NCBI GenBank assembly: GCA_937861115.1
Contig: CALMBD010000223.1
Coordinates: 1 to 33,060 of the forward strand
Source: an uncultured Bacteroidota bacterium
GTDB lineage: Bacteria; Bacteroidota; Bacteroidia; Chitinophagales; Saprospiraceae
DNA length: 33,060 nt
Reading direction: 5' to 3'
The notes under the pieces are model-generated. The model worked only from the letters and a program-made list of their open reading frames with translations, searched no databases and had not been told where the DNA came from. This document shows, piece by piece, positions 7,841-18,810 of this stretch; positions within the stretch are counted from its first letter, which is position 1; every line of letters starts with the position of its first letter. The translations under genes and the position numbers were made by a program.

Positions 7841-8764
7841 ATGAAATACCTCCTTGGCATTCTTCTCCTCTCCTTTACTTGTTGCCATCTGGCCCGGACC
7901 CAAGCCATCGAAAAAACAAATTTCGAGTTAAAAAGCGCTTCCGGCGCTTCTTGCGTGTGGGTGGCGCCCAAAGCAGGAATGGTAAAAGGCGCTGTGGTCC
8001 TGATTGCAGGCTTCGGCGAGACGGCGGAGGGGGCGCTGACCGAAACCCTCATCCCGGCGGCTTTATGTGAGCGCGGAATAATGGCGGTAGTGGTGGGTTT
8101 CGGTCAGCGCATGTACGCGGACTCGTTAGTGACGGCAACACTCGATGAGGCGACGGCCGCTGTGCAGGAGCGCTATCACCTGGAATGCGCGTGTATTGCG
8201 TTGGGCGGATTTTCCATCGGAGGAGCCATCGCCCTGCGTTATGCCGAACAGTGCCACGAACAACCGGAGCGGCACCCTTTGTTGCCAAAGGCCGTTTTTG
8301 CCATCGATGCACCGGTAGACCTTATCGAGTTGTGGAATTATTTTGAACGGGAAATAACCCGAGACTTCGACCCTGACGGGGTAGCAGAAGCGAAATATGT
8401 ATCCGAACTCTTGAAGAAAGAAATCGGCACACCTGCCGAAAACCGGGCGCTGTATGAGGCGCTTACGCCCTACTGTCACAGCTGTCCGGCGCCCGGCAAC
8501 GAGCGCTTTCTGAAAAATACAGCCGTTCGGGCCTACCACGATGTAGATTTGGACTGGTACCTGAAACACAAAAAACGAAGCGCGTACGATTGCAATTTTC
8601 TGAACACCTCGGCGCTCCTTGCACAACTGTTACAATTGGGCAATGAACAGGCGACCTTTGTCAAGGGTAAAACCGGCTACCGCAGCAACGGCACGCGAAA
8701 CCCGCACGCCTGGTCGATCGTAGATGAACAGGAACTGGCAGCGTGGATCGATCAGATGTTCTGA
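7841..8764 (+). CDS. Exported alpha/beta-hydrolase
   Basis: This 307-residue alpha/beta-hydrolase-fold protein has an N-terminal signal peptide (about 1-21, with a CC pair near residue 14 that is not a clean lipobox). The nucleophile elbow G-F-S-I-G-G places Ser125, an oxyanion-type loop VVLIAGFGE lies at about 52-60, and the catalytic His is probably in NPHAWSI near the C terminus. It is likely a secreted esterase or acyl hydrolase of unknown substrate. It begins 4 bases after the HlyD stop, so cotranscription with the peptide operon is possible. However, its base composition is clearly GC-richer, like the following region, so it may be the resident gene next to an acquired cluster. Confidence 0.75.
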   Translation: MKYLLGILLLSFTCCHLARTQAIEKTNFELKSASGASCVWVAPKAGMVKGAVVLIAGFGETAEGALTETLIPAALCERGIMAVVVGFGQRMYADSLVTATLDEATAAVQERYHLECACIALGGFSIGGAIALRYAEQCHEQPERHPLLPKAVFAIDAPVDLIELWNYFEREITRDFDPDGVAEAKYVSELLKKEIGTPAENRALYEALTPYCHSCPAPGNERFLKNTAVRAYHDVDLDWYLKHKKRSAYDCNFLNTSALLAQLLQLGNEQATFVKGKTGYRSNGTRNPHAWSIVDEQELAAWIDQMF

Positions 8765-8811
8765 CGGGGGAACCGGTCGGTCGGGAAGCATGATGAAGGC
8801 AACACCCCGTC
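8763..8811. terminator. Weak inverted repeat between convergent genes
   Basis: GACGGGG (8763-8769) and CCCCGTC (8805-8811) can pair across a 35-base loop just where two convergent genes end. A terminator role is plausible, but the stem is short and the loop long. Confidence 0.25.
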
Positions 8812-8820
8812 CCGCCTCTC

Positions 8821-9474
8821 TCACTCCCTGTTCAAATAAATCACCAGATTCACCAGTTCAATGGCCTGTTTTTCCGTTTCCGAAAAGGTGTCTGTATCCT
8901 GAAAAAGCGTGTGCGGGGAATCGGGATATCGGGTCTTAAACTCCCGGTATACCGCCATCAGTTGCGTTTTCCCGGGTTCGTTCAGTTGCTCCAAATCTGT
9001 CATTATAGAGGCGACTTGATCGAAAGCGGCCTGCCGGGTTTCCGGAGATAGCAGCGGCTGTATCTTCATCCGGACAGGATTCAGGAGTATGGCATAAACA
9101 TCCGGGTAAAAGAAAAACTTGTCGAGCACGATCATCGTGTTGATATAGCTGTACGGCTGCATTTTTCTTTTCCCCTTCAACGATTTCCTGGTAACCCAGT
9201 TTTTAAAACGAAGCACTTCCTCCTGATAGATACTGTCGAGTGTGCTGATTTTTTGGCGCGCAGGTGCGCCAAGTGTGGAAAGCATGGCAGCCTTGTCTTC
9301 CGGCTCTGTCTGAATCAGAAAACGCCGCAGTTCAGCAAAGGAGGCCATGTTTATGGCAACATCCTGCTTGAATAGCGTATCGGCCTCCAGGATGCTTGTA
9401 CGTGTGGAATCCTGCTGTGCGCACAGCATTGCCGGCCATATCGTTACCAGAAGGAGTTTGAAAATTTGTTTCAT
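8821..9474 (-). CDS. Exported hypothetical protein
   Basis: This protein of about 217 residues starts at MKQIFKLLLVTIWPAMLCAQQ, a typical signal peptide cut after the CA|QQ region. An earlier in-frame ATG at 9495 adds seven residues before the signal peptide and is less likely. The mature part is largely helical and charged, with no motif I recognise. It lies 82 bases downstream of ligA on the same strand and could share its transcript. It converges with the hydrolase gene. Export is well supported; function is unknown. Confidence 0.65.
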   Translation of the reverse strand: MKQIFKLLLVTIWPAMLCAQQDSTRTSILEADTLFKQDVAINMASFAELRRFLIQTEPEDKAAMLSTLGAPARQKISTLDSIYQEEVLRFKNWVTRKSLKGKRKMQPYSYINTMIVLDKFFFYPDVYAILLNPVRMKIQPLLSPETRQAAFDQVASIMTDLEQLNEPGKTQLMAVYREFKTRYPDSPHTLFQDTDTFSETEKQAIELVNLVIYLNRE

Positions 9475-9556
9475 AGGCCTTGTTTTTTTAATCAAGGGTA
9501 TTCGGTCCTGATTGTTTCGATTGGTCCGGGCCGCCTGCCTGAACGGGCAGTATACA

Positions 9557-11746
<2,190 letters not shown>

Positions 11747-11794
11747 TCAGGCGTGGAAATCCGGGGTCGTACAACAATGTAACAATACAGCAAT

Positions 11795-12397
11795 TTACAT
11801 CTTCTTCAACGCCACTTCAGCCACTTCCATGGCTTTGGCGAGGTTGTCGTGGGGCGTATCCATGCAGTTGAGTGCGATACTGACCATCGAATGGCCCTTG
11901 CGGACCAGCAGGGTGACCGTGGTGGTGCTCCACAAAGCGCCTTCACCGAGGTTGGGGATGTCTTCCTCGTAGGTATCGCGGCGATCGCGTTTGAGCATTT
12001 CCAGTTGGAGCCTGGCGTGTTCGTCGGTGCCGTAACTGAATACCTGCACGATCAGGCTGTTATTCGGGTCGAGGTAGGTGGCGCCTTCCTTTTCATTGGC
12101 GCTTTCGCGTTCTTTCCAGTCGGGTTTGTTCCATTTCCGGATACAAAAAGCCTGGTCGGGCAGGGTGCCTGTATTCAGTACGTCGCGTGCGGGGTCGATG
12201 TCGAATATTTCCACCATATCCTGGTCTGAAATGAGTTCGCAGCCGTGGTTTTTCCAGTTGGCAGCCTGGTAGGCGGCCCATTTCACGGAGTCCTGCGCAG
12301 CTTTGGCGGCAGCCTCGGCAGCCTGTTTTTGGGCTTCGGGGTCGCAGGAGACCAGGAGTAAGGGTAAAAAAAGTACAACAGCGGCAAAACGTATCAT
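11795..12397 (-). CDS. Putative lipoprotein of unknown function
   Basis: This protein of about 200 residues starts MIRFAAVVLFLPLLLVSC, a lipoprotein signal peptide with the lipid-modified Cys in LLVSC, followed by an Ala/Lys/Glu-rich helix. A GTG at 12403 would add two residues; the ATG is preferred. The rest is an alpha/beta domain with no recognised motif. It lies 75 bases upstream of ligA on the same strand. It is probably anchored in the periplasm or outer membrane. Confidence 0.7.
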   Translation of the reverse strand: MIRFAAVVLFLPLLLVSCDPEAQKQAAEAAAKAAQDSVKWAAYQAANWKNHGCELISDQDMVEIFDIDPARDVLNTGTLPDQAFCIRKWNKPDWKERESANEKEGATYLDPNNSLIVQVFSYGTDEHARLQLEMLKRDRRDTYEEDIPNLGEGALWSTTTVTLLVRKGHSMVSIALNCMDTPHDNLAKAMEVAEVALKKM

Positions 12398-12710
12398 GAG
12401 CACCGATTTTAGTATCCTGAAATTTGCTTAAAGGTCACCAGTCACGCCATTTTTTTTGGCAAAACGGTTGTTTTTTTTCAAAAAGCGGGCAAAGATAATG
12501 CAGCAGCCGTATGCTTTATAGTGCCGGGAAGACGTCGTAAGCCGAAAAAAAGAGCAATACAATTCAAGGCTTGGTACATTGCCGCCGAATTTCTTTCTGC
12601 ATCTAGTCGACCCGGGCGGAGAAAAATTCGCACATTTGCCCGCCCCGATACCTGAAAATCAATTTTCAAAAACAGTTAAAAACATTTCAACTTAACTCAA
12701 CCGGACAATT
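12398..12710. promoter_or_regulatory. Divergent intergenic region between lipoprotein and POT transporter
   Basis: This 313-base gap must hold promoters for both divergent genes. It contains two runs of eight T near 12451-12478. A TTTG at 12636-12639 is followed after 20 bases by TCAATTTT, a weak match to the Bacteroidota promoter, 43 bases before the transporter start. No RNA gene or credible small ORF is seen. Confidence 0.3.
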
Positions 12711-14279
12711 ATGGCTGATACGCCTACACCTCAACCGAAAGGCAAATTCCCGTCCAGTATCCCGTACATCATCGGGAACGAGGCGGCAGAGCGCTTCAAC
12801 TACTATGGTCTTCGCGCCATCCTGACCACTTTCATGGTAGCGCAATTTTACAACCCCGACGGCTCTACCGATCCAGCGGTCGTGCAGGCCGCCGAGGCTA
12901 CTGCCAATGCCAAAACGCACGATTTCGTGGCTATGGTTTACCTGTTGCCCATGTTTGGCGGCATGATCGCCGACTGGTTCTGGGGCAAGTACAAAACCAT
13001 CCTGTGGCTGTCGCTGGTATATGCTGTCGGTAATGTCATGGTGGCCCTTTCGGTCAGCAACGAATTTATGTTCACCACATCGCTGATGCTTATTGCCGTA
13101 GGCGCCGGGGGTATCAAACCCTGTGTATCGGCCAACGTGGGCGATCAGTTCGACGAATCCAACAAACACCTCCTGCCCCGCGCTTTCGACGCTTTTTATG
13201 CGTCCATCAACTTTGGTTCGGTGCTTTCCATCCTGCTGATCCCGTATCTGAAGGCCAAGTTCGGCCCCACCATTGCTTTCGGCGTTCCGGCCATTGCCAT
13301 GCTGGTCGCCGTGTTCTTCTTCTGGGCAGGCCGCAACAAGTACCGCCGCGTGCCGCCGCCGAAGTTCGACCAAAACAAAATGGTCATCCTGCTGACGGCA
13401 TTCGGATCGCTGGTGGCCAGTTATATCTATTTTGACAAAATAATGCACGCCAGCATCGGTTCGGTACTGGGCGCCTGGGCAGTGGCCGTTATCGTCCTGG
13501 CCTTCGTTTTCAAAAAACAGTGGTTTGCCAAGCCGGGCAACTTTGTAGGCATCAACCTCTATGCGATGACCAACGGCGGCTTTGCCGCGGCAGCCAAAGA
13601 ATACGGCGACGAGGCCATCGAGGGCATCCGCTCCGTGTGGCGCGTGCTTGCGGTATTTGCCTTTATCCCCGTTTTCTGGGCCCTTTGGGACCAAAGCCAG
13701 TCGGAATGGGTGGTACAGGCCACAAAAATGGACCTCGACTTCCTGGGCATCACCTGGCAGGCCGAGCAGATATCTTTCGTCAATGCGGCGTTTATCCTGG
13801 CCTTTATTCCGCTGTTCTCGTTTGTAATCTACCCGGCACTGAATAAAGTCGGCATACAGGTTACGCCGCTGCGCAAGATCGGTGCAGGCTTTGTCCTGAC
13901 GGCATTGTCGTTTGTGATCATCGCAATTATCCAGGGCTGGATCGATGCCGGCGAACGCCCCAACATCAGTTGGCAGATCCTGGCATTCGTGGTGCTTACG
14001 GCCGGCGAGGTACTGATCTCCATCACGGGTCTGGAATACGCCTACACCCAGGCGCCGCCCTCGATGAAATCGACCATCATGGCCTGCTGGCTGATCACGG
14101 TTACCATGGGCAACCTCCTGGTGGCGGTTATTCAGACCAATATCAGCAACGGCGGGTTCTTCGCCCAGTTCCACGGCGCCGACTTCTTCTGGCTGTTTAC
14201 GGGAATATGCGCCGTTACAGCGCTGCTGTTTATGGCCATATCGCCGCGCATCAAGGAAAAATCGTACGTAGGCGGCTAA
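12711..14279 (+). CDS. POT-family proton-dependent oligopeptide transporter
   Basis: This 522-residue inner-membrane symporter of the POT/PTR (major facilitator) family imports di- or tripeptides with protons. The hallmark ExxERFxYYG is present at residues 24-33 (EAAERFNYYG) at the start of the first helix. It is followed by 12 or more hydrophobic segments and the FYASINFGSVLSIL stretch typical of the family. The long loop near 200-235 matches the extra helices of bacterial members. It is monocistronic by spacing, with a strong structured sequence directly after the stop. Confidence 0.93.
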   Translation: MADTPTPQPKGKFPSSIPYIIGNEAAERFNYYGLRAILTTFMVAQFYNPDGSTDPAVVQAAEATANAKTHDFVAMVYLLPMFGGMIADWFWGKYKTILWLSLVYAVGNVMVALSVSNEFMFTTSLMLIAVGAGGIKPCVSANVGDQFDESNKHLLPRAFDAFYASINFGSVLSILLIPYLKAKFGPTIAFGVPAIAMLVAVFFFWAGRNKYRRVPPPKFDQNKMVILLTAFGSLVASYIYFDKIMHASIGSVLGAWAVAVIVLAFVFKKQWFAKPGNFVGINLYAMTNGGFAAAAKEYGDEAIEGIRSVWRVLAVFAFIPVFWALWDQSQSEWVVQATKMDLDFLGITWQAEQISFVNAAFILAFIPLFSFVIYPALNKVGIQVTPLRKIGAGFVLTALSFVIIAIIQGWIDAGERPNISWQILAFVVLTAGEVLISITGLEYAYTQAPPSMKSTIMACWLITVTMGNLLVAVIQTNISNGGFFAQFHGADFFWLFTGICAVTALLFMAISPRIKEKSYVGG

Positions 14280-14417
14280 GAGGCTGCTTGAGTTAAACGT
14301 CTGACCGGGCTGCACAGCAAGAGGGGTTTGAACAGGAAATACAGCAGGTTTTGAATCTTTTTACCTGCAACACGTAAATCCTTTCCAAACACTGCTTGTC
14401 GTGCAGCCTCTTTTTTT
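14278..14417 (+). terminator. Large nested hairpin after the POT gene, with T-tract
   Basis: AAGAGGCTGC (14278-14287, overlapping the stop codon) is complementary to GCAGCCTCTT (14403-14412), followed by more T to 14417. The same right arm can instead pair with GGCTGCAC (14308-14315). Imperfect pairing continues inward for about 31 bases (14306-14336 against 14380-14410), and GCAGGT (14344-14349) pairs with ACCTGC (14363-14368) at the centre. It is probably the transcription terminator of the transporter gene. Its size is unusual and a small structured RNA is possible. Confidence 0.55.
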
Positions 14418-14446
14418 GCCAAAAACTGCCGAATTGAAGTGTGGCT

Positions 14447-14476
14447 TTTGCATATTGCCGTCAAGGCTTACCTTTG
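14447..14476 (+). promoter_or_regulatory. Bacteroidota-type promoter for the T9SS cargo gene
   Basis: TTTG at 14447-14450, an 18-base spacer and TACCTTTG at 14469-14476 match the Bacteroidota housekeeping consensus TTTG-N19/21-TAnnTTTG with a spacer one base short. Transcription would start near 14484, leaving a leader of about 60 bases before the ATG at 14545. Confidence 0.6.
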
Positions 14477-14544
14477 AAGCCGGCCCCCCATGGCCAAAGC
14501 AAACGCCCTCATAAATGAAAATTTACAAATAAACAGGCTGAAAC

Positions 14545-17376
14545 ATGAATTTAAAACTACTTCGCCTCTTCCTCTTCGCCTTTTGCCTGCCGTGGCTCCA
14601 AACGGCTGACGCCCAATGCGAGTACACACTTGAAATGTTCGACAGTTTTGGCGACGGCTGGGAAGGCGGTTCGCTTACCATAACCAACGGCTCGAACGTT
14701 TATAATTTTACTCTGAATAATGTGGACGACGACGGCATCGACAGCACCGTTACGTTTGTCGTTACCAACGGCGCACCGCTTTCGGTATCCTGGACGCCCG
14801 GCTTTACCGATTTTGAAGTGTCGTTCGTGCTCTATGACTACGATGGCAATGTCATCTATGAAGGCACTTTTCCGAATTCCGGGGTTGTTTTTACCGATAT
14901 TGGTTTTTGCCCTGACTGTCTGAAAGCCAAAAACCTGAAAACGGACAATGTGTATGATACCTATGCCAAACTGCGCTGGCAACCCGGCAGCGTAGATCCG
15001 GTGCTGGGCTGGTGGGTCGTTTACGGCGCAAAAGGCTTTTTGCCCAGTTCGGGCGTGGGCGACAGCGTATTTGTAAACATACCCAAAGTAACGCTTACCG
15101 GGCTCTCCAAAAAGACCGACTACGACTATTACGTCATCGAACAGTGCGACTCCACGACCGCTGCCACGGCAGTAGGGCCGGTTTCTTTTCAGACCTACTG
15201 GTCAGACGACGTGGGCATTGCCAATGTGCTCACCCCGCTCAGCGGTTGCGACCTCGGGGTAGAGACGGTAACCATCATCATGCAGAACTATGGCGCGCAC
15301 CCCCAATCGCTGATTCCGTTCCGCTTCACGGTGAACGGCCTCGATGCAGGCGTACCGCAACCTCAGGACGGTTTTTACACCGGCGTACTGGGCAAAGACA
15401 GCATGAAAGTCATCCAGTTTGAAACCACGTACGACTTTTCAGAGCCCGGCGAATACCTGATCGAGGTGTTTACCCAGATGACGGGCGACGAAGATACCCG
15501 GAACGATACGTTCAAATATTACATCAACAACCGCCTGGTATTGCCCTATTTCCAGGATTTCGAGAACTGGGACGGCGGCTGGCAGGTAGACAAAGACAAC
15601 AGTTTTTTGCCCAGTTGGGAATTCGGCGAGCCCGCAGGTAATACCATTTCTGCCGCGGCCAGCGGGAAAAACGCCTGGGTCACCAACCTCAATGGGGTAT
15701 ACAACGGCAACGAGGTGTCGTACCTGGAGTCTCCCTGCTTCGACCTTGCCGACCTGACTGAAGACCCGGTTATAGAGTTTTCGATCAATTATTTTACGGA
15801 ACTCAGTTTCGACGGCGCATACCTGGAAATGTCGACCAACGACGGGCAGGACTGGGAAAAAGTAGGCGCCATAGGAGAGGGACTCAACTGGTATACTTTT
15901 AACAATACCATTCTGGGGTTGGGCGATGTCTGGGCAGGCCAAAGCAACGGCTGGCTGACGGCGCGCATCAGACTTTCGGGCGCCGCCGGAAACAGTTCGG
16001 TAAAACTGCGCTTCGCCTTTGCGGCCGACTTTATCATCAACTATGAAGGCATCGGCGTAGACGACATCCGGATATATGTGCCCTTGGCCAACGACCTGGT
16101 GGGTCAGGATGCTACCTCCGCCGGCGAAAATGTAAATTGCGGGCTCGTTAATGACAAGGTTACATTTTCCTTTACCAACTTCGGTACGCAGCCTCAATCC
16201 AATTTCCAGGTAGGTTATTCCGTAAACGGCGGCGCACCAGTCGTCGAGACCATTACCGCAACCGTTCAGCCCGACGAATCGTTCAACTACACCTTTACGG
16301 CGCCATTCAACAGTCAGGATGGTGTATTTGATATTAAATGCTGGACCTCCCTGTCGAGCGAGCAAAACCTTGCCAACGATACCGCCTACTATACGGTCAG
16401 CCACCTCCCGCGCCCCGTACCGTTTTTCGAAGATTTTGAAGACCAGGTCATTCCCGACGGATGGGCTGTAACCGGATTTCCGTTCATCACCAATGGAAAT
16501 GCCAATACCTCCAATGTAATCGAGACAAACCTGTGGAGCAGCAATAACTCCTTTATTTACGATCTGCCGCGTTACGGAGAGATCGGCGCAGGCGATTCGC
16601 TTACGTTCGATTACCGCATCACCAATTTCGGCAGTGGAGGCACCGTGCCCACATCACTCGCCGGCGGCACCAAGATCGACGTGATGGTCTCGACCGACTG
16701 TCAGACCTTCCAGGCGATCTATTCGATCAATATCGTCACGCATACCCCATCGGTCAATATGAAGAATATCAAAATCAGTCTGGCGGCATATGCCGGACAG
16801 AGTATTGCGATCCGATTCAGGGGTACCTGGTCGGCCGGTGATTTCTATTTTGACCTCGACAATATCAACCTCCGCGCCTGCGCAGCCGACATGGGGCTTT
16901 ATCCCACCGTTGTGCCTTCGACAAACGGACAGAACGGGCAGGCAACCGTCAACGTTGGTCTCGGCAATCCGCCGTACACCTACGCCTGGAGCAACGGCGC
17001 CACTACCCAAACCGTAACCGGCTTGCCGGTAGGCCCGATAATCGTCACAGTGACGGATGCCCTGGGCTGCACGGATGAGTTGACCGTCAATATCGGCACG
17101 ACCTCCGCACAGGAAGTAGAAGGACTGCGTTCGCTCTCGCTGCGCCCCAACCCCACCTCGGGCCTGGCGGAACTAAACGTCGATTTCGACCGCGCCGTAG
17201 ATATGAATGTCGAACTGATCAACCTGCTCGGACAGCGCATCTGGGAAGCCAATGCATCGAATGCAACCGGTTTGTCCGAAACGATCGACCTGTCCGGTTA
17301 TCCCGATGGCATGTACCTCGTCCGGCTGACAGTGGAAGGACGCGTGCTGACGAAAAAACTGGTAAAAAGCAATTAA
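14545..17376 (+). CDS. Large secreted T9SS cargo protein with SprB-like repeat
   Basis: This 943-residue protein has a signal peptide (1-23, ending TADA|Q). A domain starting CEYTLEMFDSFGDGWEGG comes first. A fibronectin-III-like module follows (about 130-225). Then come two jelly-roll or MAM-like segments, each introduced by PYFQDFENW (about 333) or PFFEDFEDQ (about 630). Between and before them are CARDB-like segments (NYGAHPQSLIPF, NFGTQPQSNFQV). A SprB-like repeat follows (PPYTYAWSNGATTQTVTGLP, about 812-831). The C-terminal 80 residues are a type A T9SS sorting domain (LRPNPTSGLAELN...GQRIW...GMYLVRL...KKLVK). It is expected to cross the outer membrane by T9SS and be anchored to or released from the cell surface. 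No catalytic motif is seen; adhesion or matrix function is inferred. Confidence 0.88.
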   Translation: MNLKLLRLFLFAFCLPWLQTADAQCEYTLEMFDSFGDGWEGGSLTITNGSNVYNFTLNNVDDDGIDSTVTFVVTNGAPLSVSWTPGFTDFEVSFVLYDYDGNVIYEGTFPNSGVVFTDIGFCPDCLKAKNLKTDNVYDTYAKLRWQPGSVDPVLGWWVVYGAKGFLPSSGVGDSVFVNIPKVTLTGLSKKTDYDYYVIEQCDSTTAATAVGPVSFQTYWSDDVGIANVLTPLSGCDLGVETVTIIMQNYGAHPQSLIPFRFTVNGLDAGVPQPQDGFYTGVLGKDSMKVIQFETTYDFSEPGEYLIEVFTQMTGDEDTRNDTFKYYINNRLVLPYFQDFENWDGGWQVDKDNSFLPSWEFGEPAGNTISAAASGKNAWVTNLNGVYNGNEVSYLESPCFDLADLTEDPVIEFSINYFTELSFDGAYLEMSTNDGQDWEKVGAIGEGLNWYTFNNTILGLGDVWAGQSNGWLTARIRLSGAAGNSSVKLRFAFAADFIINYEGIGVDDIRIYVPLANDLVGQDATSAGENVNCGLVNDKVTFSFTNFGTQPQSNFQVGYSVNGGAPVVETITATVQPDESFNYTFTAPFNSQDGVFDIKCWTSLSSEQNLANDTAYYTVSHLPRPVPFFEDFEDQVIPDGWAVTGFPFITNGNANTSNVIETNLWSSNNSFIYDLPRYGEIGAGDSLTFDYRITNFGSGGTVPTSLAGGTKIDVMVSTDCQTFQAIYSINIVTHTPSVNMKNIKISLAAYAGQSIAIRFRGTWSAGDFYFDLDNINLRACAADMGLYPTVVPSTNGQNGQATVNVGLGNPPYTYAWSNGATTQTVTGLPVGPIIVTVTDALGCTDELTVNIGTTSAQEVEGLRSLSLRPNPTSGLAELNVDFDRAVDMNVELINLLGQRIWEANASNATGLSETIDLSGYPDGMYLVRLTVEGRVLTKKLVKSN

Positions 17377-17397
17377 GGGACTTAGAGGTTTAATAGT

Positions 17398-17458
17398 TTC
17401 GGGGTTTAAAGGTTTCAGGGTTGGGTTAACGCCAGCACGGAAACTTTTAAACCCCGAA
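17398..17458. terminator. Strong bidirectional terminator hairpin
   Basis: Arms 17398-17416 and 17440-17458 form a 19-bp stem with a single G:T mismatch; its outer 13 bp (TTCGGGGTTTAAA) are perfect. The right arm is followed by T7. It sits between the convergent ends of the T9SS cargo gene and rnhB, so it can end transcription from both sides. Confidence 0.8.
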
Positions 17459-17463
17459 TTTTT

Positions 17464-18069
17464 TTAAAACAACCTCATCTGCTCGCCCTGGGGCAACAGC
17501 CGGAACGATTTCCGGTGATAAGGCGAAATACCGTGTTGGCGAATCGCCTCGCGGTGCGCTTCCGTGGGATACCCTTTGTTGGAATGCCAGTCGTAATACG
17601 GGAATGCTTCGTGCAATTTCAGCATAAAGGCATCGCGGTGGGTTTTGGCCAAAACCGATGCAGCTGCAATTGCGGCGTACTTGCCGTCGCCTTTGACCAC
17701 ACAAAGATGGGGTATGCCCGCATAGGCCGTAAAACGGTTGCCGTCGACCAGGATGAATTCGGGGCGCTGTCGCAAGGCCTCCAACGCCCGGTGCATGGCC
17801 AGAAACGACGCTTTCAGGATATTGATGCGGTCAATTTCCCCGGCGTCCACTTGTGCAACCGCCCAGGCAATGGCTTCCTGTTCGATGACCCGACGCAATT
17901 TATCGCGCTGATTTTCAGCAAGTTGCTTCGAATCATTCAGCACCGGATGCGAAAAATCCTTCGGCAATATTACCGCCGACGCAAATACAGGCCCGGCCAG
18001 ACAGCCGCGTCCGGCCTCGTCGCAACCGGCTTCCGCTATTGCGGGATGATGAAAGGGAAGAAGTGCCAT
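17464..18069 (-). CDS. rnhB: Ribonuclease HII
   Basis: This 201-residue enzyme nicks RNA-DNA hybrids and excises misincorporated ribonucleotides. The family signature is present: [15 protein letters not shown] with catalytic Asp17 and Glu18, ILVDGN with the third Asp (about 106), and SVLAKTHRD with the fourth (about 136). AGCDEAGRG is the usual start of the domain, and the length matches short RNase HII enzymes. A good promoter lies upstream on the minus strand. Nothing is odd about it. Confidence 0.95.
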   Translation of the reverse strand: MALLPFHHPAIAEAGCDEAGRGCLAGPVFASAVILPKDFSHPVLNDSKQLAENQRDKLRRVIEQEAIAWAVAQVDAGEIDRINILKASFLAMHRALEALRQRPEFILVDGNRFTAYAGIPHLCVVKGDGKYAAIAAASVLAKTHRDAFMLKLHEAFPYYDWHSNKGYPTEAHREAIRQHGISPYHRKSFRLLPQGEQMRLF

Positions 18070-18076
18070 AGCCGGG

Positions 18077-18107
18077 TAAAAGTAAAGCAGAATAGGTGTA
18101 TTTCAAA
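18077..18107 (-). promoter_or_regulatory. Bacteroidota-type promoter of rnhB
   Basis: On the minus strand, TTTG (18107-18104), a 19-base spacer and TACTTTTA (18084-18077) match TTTG-N19-TAnnTTTG with one mismatch. The -7 box ends only 7 bases before the rnhB ATG, implying a very short leader or a leaderless transcript, unless the start codon is further in. Confidence 0.5.
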
Positions 18108-18119
18108 TTGCCGCCCCCT

Positions 18120-18166
18120 GTATCGCGGAATGGTATTCCGCGTCCCGGAATACCATTCCGCGATAC
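18120..18166. repeat. 21-bp perfect palindromic element (REP-like)
   Basis: Arms 18120-18140 and 18146-18166 are perfectly complementary (21 bp) around a 5-base loop. Each arm contains its own small dyad CGGAAT-GGT-ATTCCG or its complement. It lies between two divergent genes, so it is not a terminator in the usual place. Such nested palindromes are typical of dispersed REP-like elements; copies elsewhere cannot be checked here. Confidence 0.6.
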
Positions 18167-18223
18167 TTTTCTCCGACAACAACAGAAGTGCCTTTCTAAA
18201 ATAACCCGGCAAAAATTTTGACC

Positions 18224-18231
18224 TACTTTTG
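18224..18231 (+). promoter_or_regulatory. -7 promoter box before the phosphoribosyltransferase gene
   Basis: TACTTTTG is an exact TAnnTTTG match 18 bases before the ATG at 18250. No TTTG is found at the normal -33 distance, so only half of the consensus is present. The same octamer occurs before two other genes in this window (27071 and 31775). Confidence 0.4.
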
Positions 18232-18249
18232 GGCCAAAAGCGCTGAACC

Positions 18250-18810
18250 ATGCAATCCGGTACTTTCCCGAACGACGCCATAAAAATTCACGATCTCCAC
18301 TTCACACCTTTGCTGACGGAAGCACAGGTGCAACGCCGGGTGCAGGAAATAGGCGCCGCCCTGACCACACAGTTCGAAGGACAAAACCCGATGTTTATCA
18401 GCATATTAAGCGGTGCATTTGTATTTGCGTCCGACCTGATACGGGCATTCAGGGGCAACTGCGAGATCGGTTTTGTCAAACTCGCATCCTATAGCGGCAC
18501 CCGCTCCACCGGATCGATCCAGACGGTCATGGGTCTGGAGAAAGACCTTTCAGGCCGGCATGTGATCGTGGTGGAAGACATTGTCGACACCGGCCGTACC
18601 TTGCATTATTTTATCGGTCAGTTACAGCAACAATCGCCGGCCTCGATCTGCACCGTCACCTTCCTGCGCAAACCCGAGGCTGCCCGTTTTTCGGTACAGG
18701 TCGACCATGTCGGCTTCGATATCGACGACAAATTTGTGGTGGGCTACGGGCTTGACTATGAGGGACTCGGCAGGAATTTGCCCGGCGTTTACCAATTGCC
18801 GGAACAGTAG
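18250..18810 (+). CDS. hpt: Hypoxanthine phosphoribosyltransferase
   Basis: This 186-residue purine-salvage enzyme transfers phosphoribosyl from PRPP to hypoxanthine or guanine. The PRPP-binding motif VVVEDIVDTGRTL is at about 106-118, preceded by the substrate loop SILSGAFVFASDL (51-63) and the flexible-loop sequence YSGTRSTG (81-88). GFDIDDKFVVGYGLDY near the C terminus is typical of bacterial HPRT. Length is normal. It ends 4 bases before a convergent gene, within a shared hairpin. Confidence 0.93.
   Translation: MQSGTFPNDAIKIHDLHFTPLLTEAQVQRRVQEIGAALTTQFEGQNPMFISILSGAFVFASDLIRAFRGNCEIGFVKLASYSGTRSTGSIQTVMGLEKDLSGRHVIVVEDIVDTGRTLHYFIGQLQQQSPASICTVTFLRKPEAARFSVQVDHVGFDIDDKFVVGYGLDYEGLGRNLPGVYQLPEQ

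Noticed and set aside
12687-14315. 542-codon minus ORF opposite the POT transporter
   Set aside because: The plus strand encodes a full POT protein with its signature motif; the antisense product is His/Gln/Arg-rich and without domains.
15439-16404. 321-codon minus ORF inside the T9SS cargo gene
   Set aside because: It is a shadow of a real secreted protein, with no recognisable domain.
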